Below are positions 34,350 to 39,662 of a stretch of DNA of 39,662 nt, piece by piece; within the stretch, counting starts at the first letter, position 1, and each line of letters opens with the position of its first letter. The translations under genes were made by a program, and so were the position numbers. This DNA comes from Burkholderiales bacterium (GTDB lineage Bacteria; Pseudomonadota; Gammaproteobacteria; Burkholderiales; Ga0077523): contig JAIEQG010000005.1 of the NCBI GenBank assembly GCA_019747905.1, positions 1 to 39,662 of the forward strand, read 5' to 3'. Under the pieces are notes generated by a model, which was given only the letters and a program-made list of their open reading frames with translations, was not told the DNA's origin and did no database searches.

Positions 34350-35143
34350 TGCGCATCCCCCGCCGCAAGGACTGGCGCCCACCCCGGGTCTCGATCCGGT
34401 TCGTGCACGTGTGGCGCCGCAACTTCCTGGTGTGGCGCAAGCTCGCGTTCACCTCGGTGCTGGGCAATCTCGCCGACCCGATGATGTACATGCTGGGCCT
34501 GGGCTTCGGTCTCGGTGCCCTGATGCCGGAAGTGAACGGCACGCGCTACATCGTGTTCCTCGCGGCCGGTACCGTCGCCTACAGCACCATGAACAGCGCG
34601 ACCTTCGAGGCGTTGTATTCCGCGTTCTCCCGCATGCAGATCCAGAAGACGTGGGAGGCGATCATGATCGCGCCGCTCGATCTCGACGACATCGTCCTGG
34701 CCGAGGCCCTGTGGGCGGCAACCAAGGCCACCCTGTCCGGTGCCGCGATCCTCGTCATCATCTGGGTTCTGGGCCTGTCGCACTCGGCGCTCACGCTCTG
34801 GATCCTCCCGATCGCCTTCCTGGCCGGACTCACCTTCGCCTGCCTCGCGCTGGTGATGAATGCGATCTCGCCCAGCTACGATTTCTTCCTCTACTACTTC
34901 ACGCTCGTCATGACGCCGATGACTCTCCTGTGCGGCGTCTTCTTCCCGGTGGATCAACTGCCGCAGGCGCTTCAGGCGATATCCGTGGCTCTGCCCCTGT
35001 ACCACGCGATCGCATTGGTCCGGCCACTGGTGGCGGGAGCGATTCCTGGAGCGCCGCTGCTGCATGTGGCCGTGCTGATCGCCTACGGCGTGGCGGGTTT
35101 CTATCTCGCTCTGGTACTGTCACGCCGTCGCCTGCTCGTCTGA
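34349..35143 (+). CDS. NodJ-family ABC-2 permease
   Basis: The 264-residue membrane protein is the partner of the preceding ATPase. It opens with the R-F-x-H-V-W-R-R-N-F-L-V-W-R-K-L family motif, continues with A-D-P-M-M-Y-M-L-G-L-G-F-G-L-G, and has six hydrophobic segments including C-G-V-F-F-P-V-D-Q-L-P, a hallmark of NodJ/ABC-2 permeases. Cotranscribed with a TGATG overlap. Since no nod genes are present, it probably exports a cell-envelope glycolipid or drug; this is inference. Confidence 0.88.
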   Translation: MRIPRRKDWRPPRVSIRFVHVWRRNFLVWRKLAFTSVLGNLADPMMYMLGLGFGLGALMPEVNGTRYIVFLAAGTVAYSTMNSATFEALYSAFSRMQIQKTWEAIMIAPLDLDDIVLAEALWAATKATLSGAAILVIIWVLGLSHSALTLWILPIAFLAGLTFACLALVMNAISPSYDFFLYYFTLVMTPMTLLCGVFFPVDQLPQALQAISVALPLYHAIALVRPLVAGAIPGAPLLHVAVLIAYGVAGFYLALVLSRRRLLV

Positions 35144-35149
35144 TCAGCC

Positions 35150-35560
35150 ATGCTATTGGTCAAGTCGCTGCACATCGTCTTCGTGACCTCCTGGTTCGCA
35201 GGGTTGTTCTACCTGCCGCGCATCTTCGTCAACCTGGCGTTGGAGCAGAACGACGCTGCACGCCAGCGTCTGCTTCTGATGGCGCGCAAGCTCTATCGCT
35301 TCATGACCATCCTGGCGATCCCCGCACTCGCATTCGGGCTATGGCTGTGGCTCGGCTACGGGATCGGCGGCGGGTGGATGCACGCGAAACTGGCGCTGGT
35401 GGTCGTGCTGATCGGCTATCACCACATCTGCGGCAGCCTGTTGCGCAAGTTCGAAGCAGGTCGCAATACCCGCTCGCACCGCTGGTACCGGTGGTTCAAC
35501 GAGGTGCCGGTGATCGTGCTGCTCGCGGTGGTGTTGCTGGTGGTGCTGAAGCCGTTCTAG
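35150..35560 (+). CDS. HemJ-like protoporphyrinogen IX oxidase / CopD-family membrane protein
   Basis: The 136-residue membrane protein has four hydrophobic helices and the HemJ pattern: L-L-V-K-S-L-H-I-V-F-V-T-S-W-F-A-G-L-F-Y-L-P-R with His8, then A-R-K-L-Y-R, then W-M-H-A-K-L with the conserved His/Lys. It ends with S-H-R-W-Y-R-W-F-N-E-V-P-V and V-L-K-P-F. HemJ oxidises protoporphyrinogen IX in heme synthesis; databases often call close betaproteobacterial homologues CopD family. It starts 6 bp after the nodJ-like gene, so it is in the same operon. The repeat array begins 39 bp after the stop. Confidence 0.82.
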   Translation: MLLVKSLHIVFVTSWFAGLFYLPRIFVNLALEQNDAARQRLLLMARKLYRFMTILAIPALAFGLWLWLGYGIGGGWMHAKLALVVVLIGYHHICGSLLRKFEAGRNTRSHRWYRWFNEVPVIVLLAVVLLVVLKPF

Positions 35561-35598
35561 GTTTCTGCGAGCGGTCGTCATGACGCGATGAATCGCAG

Positions 35599-36225
35599 GC
35601 CCCCACCCTAACCCTCCCCCACGCTGCGCGTGGGGGAGGGGATGTACTGCGGGTCGCCTCCTCGCGTTGCCAGCCACAGGCACTCCTTCCCCCGGCTATG
35701 CCGGGGGAAGGTTGGGATGGGGGCATCGCGCGCTTACCCATCTCGCAGTTTGATGGGAGGAGCCCGTGCGCCCAGGCTGCGCTGGCCGCTGGCCTACAGA
35801 GTGGACGACCTTGGTAACCCTCCCCCACGCTACGCGTGGGGGAGGGGATGTACTGCGGGTCGCCTCCTCTCGTTGCCAGCCACAGGCACTCCTTCCACCG
35901 GCTATGCCGGGGGAAGGTTGGGATGGGGCATCGCGGGCTGACCCATCTCGCAGTTTGATGGGAGGAGCCCGTGCGCCCCGGCTGCGCCGGCCGCTGGCCT
36001 ACAGAGTGGACGACCTTGGTAACCCTCCCCCACGCTGCGCGTGGGGGAGGGGATGTACTGCGGGGCGCCTCCTCGCGTTGCCAGCCACAGGCACTCCTTC
36101 CCCCGGCTATGCCGGGGGAAGGTTGGGATGGGGGCACCGCGGGCTGACCCATCTCGCAGATTGATGGGAGGAGCCCGTGCGCCCCGGCTGCGCCGGCCGC
36201 TGGCCTACAGAGTGGACGACCTTGG
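35599..36225. repeat. Three tandem copies (about 205 bp each) containing nested-hairpin elements
   Basis: The 666-bp interval without a gene after hemJ is a direct triplication. Units begin with AACCCTCCCCC at 35610, 35816 and 36021 and end about 36225, so periods are 206 and 205 bp. Each unit has hairpin 1 (CCCTCCCCCACGC...GCGTGGGGGAGGG), about 45 bp of spacer, hairpin 2 (TTCCCCCGGC...GCCGGGGGAA), the arm GGTTGGGATGGGG, and about 85 bp that is not part of the other family copies. Only the first copy retains the complete left arm GCCCCCACCC (from 35599). Units differ at a few positions, for example CACGCTACGCG in unit 2. The array abuts the stop of the next minus-strand gene (36227). Confidence 0.9.
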
Positions 36226-36226
36226 G

Positions 36227-36706
36227 TTACGTCGGATCTTCGCCCGGGGCAAACTCGAGCGGGTGTGGCGTGCGCCCGAGTACCTGATCCAGCACCACCC
36301 GTCGCGCATAGGCCGACAGCTTCAATCCCTGTGCAACGGCAAGCTGCTCGAGGTCGTCCTTCATGCGCGGCGCCACGAACACGCGGATGTCGGCGATGCT
36401 CTTGCCCAGTTCGGTCCGATAGGCCGGCGAACGCGATTCGGCTTCCGGTGGTGCGTGTACCAGCCGCCCGCCCGTGCGCGCCAGCAGCACCTGCAGATCA
36501 TGCCAGCCATACAGGTGGCTGAAGAGAATGCGTGCGAGCAGCCCCGCCTTCGAGACGTCCTGCTGGCGCGCCAGCTCCTCGATCATCGCTTCCACTGTCT
36601 CGGGCAGCCAGACCTTGACCGGCACCGGGTCGGCATCGAGAAACCGGTAGTCGCGCGCGACGTCGCTGTCGCCGTGAACCTGGTAGGGCTGCCGACTTTC
36701 GCTCAT
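36227..36706 (-). CDS. Tandem ribbon-helix-helix-like protein, 159 aa
   Basis: I do not recognise a named family. The protein contains two 39-residue segments (29-67 and 106-144) that align without gaps: a basic beta-strand (V-K-V-W-L-P and I-R-V-F-V-A), a helix, a short turn and a second helix ending in Leu-x-Gly. Seven positions are identical and many are conservative. This is the outline of ribbon-helix-helix DNA-binding domains, which normally act as dimers, so one chain could supply both halves. No partner toxin is seen. ATG 36706 is chosen; it is nearly back-to-back with the HIRAN gene (37 bp between starts), so it could control that promoter. The 3' end touches the tandem repeat array. 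Confidence 0.6.
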   Translation of the reverse strand: MSESRQPYQVHGDSDVARDYRFLDADPVPVKVWLPETVEAMIEELARQQDVSKAGLLARILFSHLYGWHDLQVLLARTGGRLVHAPPEAESRSPAYRTELGKSIADIRVFVAPRMKDDLEQLAVAQGLKLSAYARRVVLDQVLGRTPHPLEFAPGEDPT

Positions 36707-36743
36707 GATGACTGGAATCGCCACTCCCGTTCGAGGGTCACCG

Positions 36744-37148
36744 ATGAGGATACTGCCGGGACCGAAAATGGACCAATGGGCCGCTGCGCTGCTGGCGGCG
36801 TTGTGGCTCGCGATGCCGGCGCTCGCGGACCCGGCCGCGAAGGCGCGGGTGATGGTGCAGACGACGCTCACCGCCGGACTGGCGCACCACGAAGCCAAGG
36901 CCGTCTGGGACGATCTGCAGGACGGCGATTCGCTCGACCTCGTGCGCGAGGCCGACAACCCGCACGATCGACATGCCGTGCGCGTGGACTGGAGCGGTCA
37001 CGTTCTGGGCTACCTGCCGCAGGCGGACAATCACGACATCGCGCGCCAGCTCGATCGCGGCCAGTCGCTCAAGGCGCGCATTGTGAAGCGCGCGAAGTAC
37101 CGCAACCACCGGCGCAAGCTCGAGATCGAGATCTACGCCGAAATGTAG
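36744..37148 (+). CDS. HIRAN-domain protein with signal peptide
   Basis: The 134-residue product has an N-terminal hydrophobic segment (W-A-A-A-L-L-A-A-L-W-L-A-M-P-A-L-A, cleavage near 33). A compact HIRAN domain follows (about 60-130), with the hallmark L-V-R-E-A-D-N-P-H-D-R-H-A-V-R-V and G-Y-L-P-Q-A-D-N-H-D-I-A-R. HIRAN domains bind DNA ends in eukaryotic HLTF/Rad5, yet this one appears to be exported, which is odd. ATG 36744 is chosen for its GAGGG ribosome binding site; ATG 36768 is also possible. Divergent from the RHH-like gene. Confidence 0.8.
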   Translation: MRILPGPKMDQWAAALLAALWLAMPALADPAAKARVMVQTTLTAGLAHHEAKAVWDDLQDGDSLDLVREADNPHDRHAVRVDWSGHVLGYLPQADNHDIARQLDRGQSLKARIVKRAKYRNHRRKLEIEIYAEM

Positions 37149-37162
37149 GGTTGTTCGTGCGC

Positions 37163-37168
37163 CATAAT
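37163..37168 (+). promoter_or_regulatory. Possible -10 element very close to the rlmL-like start
   Basis: CATAAT lies 5 bp before ATG 37174. If it is used, transcription would begin at or next to the ATG and the mRNA would be leaderless. Alternatively the true translation start is downstream. Confidence 0.35.
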
Positions 37169-37173
37169 GCGGG

Positions 37174-38382
37174 ATGGCCACCCACCGCATCCAGCGTCGC
37201 GAACCGCGCGATCGCCTCGAACCAGCGCAGCGCTTCTTCGCCACGTGCCCGCGTGGACTCGAGGCCGCGCTGGGCGAGGAGCTGAGCGAACTCGGACTGC
37301 GCGGTGTGGAGGTGAGCAACGCCGGTGTGGCCTTCGCCGGCGAATGGCCCGATTGCCAGCGCGCCAATCTGCAAAGCCGCATCGCGAGCCGCATCCTGTG
37401 GCGAGTCGGTCACGGGCGCTATCGCAACGAAGACGACATCTACAGGATGGCGCACGCGCTGCCGTGGTCGAAGTGGTTCGATGTGGAGCGCACCATCCGG
37501 GTCAACGTGGCGGCGATCCGCAGTCCGCTGCGTAGCCTCGAGTTTGTCACGCTACGCATCAAGGATGCCGTGTGCGACCGCTTCCGCGAACAGGATGATC
37601 GCCGGCCGAGCGTAGATACGCTGGCGCCCGACATGCGCATCCACGCGTTTCTCACGGCAGACGAAGCGACGCTCTATCTCGACACGTCGGGCGACGCGTT
37701 GTTCAAGCGCGGCTGGCGTCGCCAGTCGGGCGAGGCGCCGCTGCGCGAGAACCTCGCCGCAGGCATCCTGCGGCTCACCGGTTGGACACCGGCAGATCCG
37801 TTGTTCGACCCCATGTGCGGCAGCGGTACGTTTCTCGTGGAGGCCGCACAGATGGCCAAGGGCATGGCTCCCGGAGGCGGCCGATCGTTCGCCTTCGAGA
37901 AATTCCTCCATCACGATGCCGCCACCTGGCAGCGCGTGCGCGACGAAGTGCGGAACCTCGAGCGTCCCGACGCGGTCATGTCCATATCGGGCATCGATCG
38001 CGACGCTGCGGCCCTGGCCGCGGTCAAACGCAACCTGACCGACGCCGGTGTCGGCGGCAGCGTGCGCGTCGCACTGGGCGACGTGCTCGAGGTGCCGCCG
38101 CCCGCAGAATCCGGTGTGCTCGTGACCAACCCGCCGTACGGCGTTCGCATGGGCGATGCCGATGCACTCGCCGATTTCTATCCGCACCTCGGCGACGCGC
38201 TGAAGCAGCGCTTCGCCGGCTGGCGCGCCTTCCTCTTCTCCGCCGACACGCGCCTGCCGAAACTGATCGGGCTCAAGGCACAGCGTCGCACCCCTCTTTA
38301 CAACGGGGCTCTCGAATGCCGACTGTACGAATACCGAATCATCGCCGGCTCGCTGCGCCGGCCCGTCGCCGCTGCCAGCTGA
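37174..38382 (+). CDS. RlmL-like 23S rRNA guanine-N2 methyltransferase (THUMP class)
   Basis: The 402-residue protein corresponds to the RlmL part of E. coli RlmKL, which makes m2G2445 in 23S rRNA; the RlmK half is absent. It begins R-F-F-A-T-C-P-R-G-L-E after a basic tail. A THUMP RNA-binding domain follows (about 55-165). The methyltransferase domain comes next, with D-P-M-C-G-S-G-T-F-L-V-E-A near 211 and the catalytic N-P-P-Y-G near 319. The ATG at 37174 is the first in frame. egtD starts 20 bp after the stop, so they are probably cotranscribed though functionally unrelated. Confidence 0.88.
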   Translation: MATHRIQRREPRDRLEPAQRFFATCPRGLEAALGEELSELGLRGVEVSNAGVAFAGEWPDCQRANLQSRIASRILWRVGHGRYRNEDDIYRMAHALPWSKWFDVERTIRVNVAAIRSPLRSLEFVTLRIKDAVCDRFREQDDRRPSVDTLAPDMRIHAFLTADEATLYLDTSGDALFKRGWRRQSGEAPLRENLAAGILRLTGWTPADPLFDPMCGSGTFLVEAAQMAKGMAPGGGRSFAFEKFLHHDAATWQRVRDEVRNLERPDAVMSISGIDRDAAALAAVKRNLTDAGVGGSVRVALGDVLEVPPPAESGVLVTNPPYGVRMGDADALADFYPHLGDALKQRFAGWRAFLFSADTRLPKLIGLKAQRRTPLYNGALECRLYEYRIIAGSLRRPVAAAS

Positions 38383-38402
38383 AGGCGGCTCCCGCGCGTG
38401 GG

Positions 38403-39335
38403 GTGGTCCTGATCGATCAGGCGCCGCCGCTCGCGCGGTTCGTCGACGAGGCGGTGGCCGCCCTTGCCGCCACGCCGAAGGCGATCAGTCCCAAGTGGTT
38501 CTACGACGCCCTCGGCTCGAAGCTGTTCGACGCGATCTGCGACCTGCCCGAGTACTACCCCACGCGCACCGAGATGAAGTTGTTCGCGGATCACGCGCCG
38601 GACATGGCGCAGCGCATCGGGATCGGCCGCATCATGATCGAACTGGGCAGCGGTAATGGCGAGAAGGTGCGTCGCCTCCTCACCCATCTGCGCCCGCGCG
38701 CCTACGTCGGCGTCGACATCTCGAAGGAAGTGCTGCAGTCCGCTACCGCGAAACTGAAGGACGAGTATCCGCAGCTTCCGGTGTACGCGGTGTGCAGCGA
38801 TTTCTCATCGGGCTTCCGCGCACCGGATGCATTGCCCGACGGGCCGCGGCTCCACTTCTATCCCGGATCCAGCATCGGCAACTTTTCACCCGAGGCGGCG
38901 ATTACGCTGCTGAAGCCGTTGGCGCGGCCGGGCGACAATCTGTTGATCGGCGTGGATCTCATCAAGGATCGCGCGACTCTCGAGCGAGCCTACGACGATG
39001 CGCTCGGCGTGACCGCGGCGTTCAATCTCAACCTGCTGGCACGCATGAATCGCGAACTGGGCGCCGACTTCGATCTCGGCCGCTTCCGGCATGTCGCTCT
39101 GTTCGACGAAGAGCAAAGCCGCATCGAGATGCATCTCGAGAGCACGGTCGCCCAGTCCGTCACCGTCGACGAACGCACGTTCTCGTTCGCTGCCGGGGAA
39201 CGGCTGCACACCGAGAACTCCTACAAGTACAGCGTCGAGAGCTTCGCTGCGCTGGCGGCGCAGGCGGGCTGGACGCTGACCGAGGTCTGGACCGACGAGC
39301 GCCGCCGGTTCGCGGAACTCTACCTGGAGGCATGA
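38403..39335 (+). CDS. egtD: L-histidine N-alpha-methyltransferase EgtD
   Basis: EgtD trimethylates histidine to hercynine, the first step of ergothioneine synthesis. The 310-residue protein shows family motifs: P-K-W-F-Y-D-A-L-G-S-K-L-F-D-A-I near residue 31, L-P-E-Y-Y-P-T-R-T-E near 50, SAM-binding E-L-G-S-G-N-G-E-K near 80, F-Y-P-G-S-S-I-G-N-F near 152, and H-T-E-N-S-Y-K-Y-S near 268. No ATG fits; GTG 38403 gives the usual length, but its ribosome binding site is weak. The partner gene egtB, usually adjacent, is not in the window. Repeat copy E follows the stop. Confidence 0.9.
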   Translation: MVLIDQAPPLARFVDEAVAALAATPKAISPKWFYDALGSKLFDAICDLPEYYPTRTEMKLFADHAPDMAQRIGIGRIMIELGSGNGEKVRRLLTHLRPRAYVGVDISKEVLQSATAKLKDEYPQLPVYAVCSDFSSGFRAPDALPDGPRLHFYPGSSIGNFSPEAAITLLKPLARPGDNLLIGVDLIKDRATLERAYDDALGVTAAFNLNLLARMNRELGADFDLGRFRHVALFDEEQSRIEMHLESTVAQSVTVDERTFSFAAGERLHTENSYKYSVESFAALAAQAGWTLTEVWTDERRRFAELYLEA

Positions 39336-39340
39336 TCGAC

Positions 39341-39425
39341 CTCCCTCACCTCAACCCCTCTCCCTCCGGGAGAGGGGCCGAATCCCCTTCTCCCTGGCGG
39401 AGAAGGGGCAGGGGATGAGGGGGAG
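39341..39425. repeat. Nested-hairpin repeat element, copy E (short variant)
   Basis: Outer arms CTCCCTCACCTCAACCCCT and AGGGGATGAGGGGGAG pair imperfectly. Inside are CTCTCCC TCC GGGAGAG and CCCTTCTCC CTGGC GGAGAAGGG. The sequence differs from the other copies but the architecture is the same. It lies between the convergent ends of egtD and the pilus ATPase gene. I see nothing else definite in 39426-39491. Confidence 0.75.
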
Positions 39426-39491
39426 TCACATCGCAGTTCGCCCTTCGGAAATAAGGGGCAAGGTGATGGAGCGATCCGGCGATGCCTAGGA

Positions 39492-39662
39492 CTACACGAT
39501 GTTGAGGTGGTCGATCCCGGACATGATGTCCTTCTCCTTGGCCTCGTGGCCGTGGAGCTTGATCGCGAGCCGCAATTCGTTCATCGAGTCCGCGTTGCGC
39601 ATCGCGTCTTCGTAGCTGATGTTGCCCGACTCGTAGAGGTCGAACAGCGCCTGGTCGAAGGT
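39492..39662 (-). CDS. 3' end of a PilT/PilU-type pilus retraction ATPase gene
   Basis: Only the last 56 codons are in the window. They read T-F-D-Q-A-L-F-D-L-Y-E-S-G-N-I-S-Y-E-D-A, then N-A-D-S-M-N-E-L-R-L-A-I-K-L, and end D-H-L-N-I-V. This C-terminus is characteristic of the type IV pilus retraction ATPases; the extension after I-K-L favours PilU over PilT, but the catalytic core is outside the window. The gene is convergent with egtD. Confidence 0.8.
   Translation of the reverse strand, partial: TFDQALFDLYESGNISYEDAMRNADSMNELRLAIKLHGHEAKEKDIMSGIDHLNIV

Noticed and set aside
33435..35143. Nodulation factor export genes
   Set aside because: The NodI/NodJ family assignment is sound, but no nod synthesis genes are present and the family is common in non-symbiotic betaproteobacteria.
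35496..36164. Apparent repetitive proteins encoded in the tandem repeat array on both strands
   Set aside because: The 205/206-bp period is not a multiple of three, so frames change between units, and the sequence is hairpin DNA.
35599..36225. CRISPR array
   Set aside because: Only three units of 205 bp with conserved spacers; there are no short repeats with variable spacers and no cas genes.
36227..37148. Toxin-antitoxin pair (RHH antitoxin plus toxin)
   Set aside because: The two genes are divergent, and the HIRAN protein has a signal peptide and no toxin motif.

Overview
The window is chromosomal DNA from a high-GC Gram-negative bacterium, most probably a betaproteobacterium. Three things point there: the DUF971-ubiE-ubiJ-ubiB order, NodI/NodJ-type ABC genes in a non-symbiotic context, and a 1269-residue DUF3683/FAD/Fe-S oxidoreductase. 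This placement is inference from gene families, with no 16S in the window. I see no tRNA, rRNA, CRISPR array, prophage or autonomous transposon. Both ends cut genes: the 3' part of a small unknown gene on the left and the 3' end of a PilT/PilU-type pilus ATPase gene on the right.

Layout. 1-5.3 kb: two small unknown genes, a TPR38-like protein, a half-size ABC exporter and an orphan CbbR-like LysR regulator. 5.4-10.35 kb: a DUF4197 periplasmic protein, the giant FAD/Fe-S dehydrogenase and a translationally coupled HIT protein. 10.3-12.5 kb: phoB-phoR on the minus strand. 12.6-13.6 kb: two divergent lipoprotein genes of unknown function. 13.67-17 kb: a ubiquinone operon (DUF971, ubiE, ubiJ, ubiB). 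17.1-18.65 kb: an OprP/OprO-like porin. 18.7-25.7 kb: an outer-membrane MetA-like protein and a tripartite RND efflux system whose pump is transcribed divergently from its adaptor and outer-membrane channel. 25.8-29.7 kb: potABCD for polyamine uptake. 29.9-32.3 kb: a DHH phosphoesterase divergent from vanZ and a MazG-like pyrophosphohydrolase. 32.4-35.6 kb: a [2Fe-2S] ferredoxin, an alpha/beta hydrolase, nodI/nodJ-type ABC genes and hemJ. 36.2-39.3 kb: a tandem ribbon-helix-helix-like protein divergent from an exported HIRAN protein, then an RlmL-like rRNA methyltransferase and EgtD.

Two structures go beyond ordinary annotation. First, direct-repeat Pho boxes (7-bp units, 11-bp period) lie before phoB, before a lipoprotein of unknown function (17 of 18 positions match the E. 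coli consensus) and before the phosphate-type porin, each with a -10-like hexamer exactly 10 bp downstream. This suggests a local phosphate-starvation regulon. A fourth array, with three such units, lies before the RND pump but overlaps a palindrome that could instead be a repressor site. Second, a family of GC-rich nested-hairpin elements, with outer arms of the type GCCCCCAYCCYRRCC, occurs at five loci, mostly at gene 3' ends. At one locus it forms three tandem copies of about 205 bp.

Many long antisense open frames (up to 1177 codons) are by-products of high GC and were not annotated. Several real genes use TTG or GTG starts that overlap the preceding stop codon.
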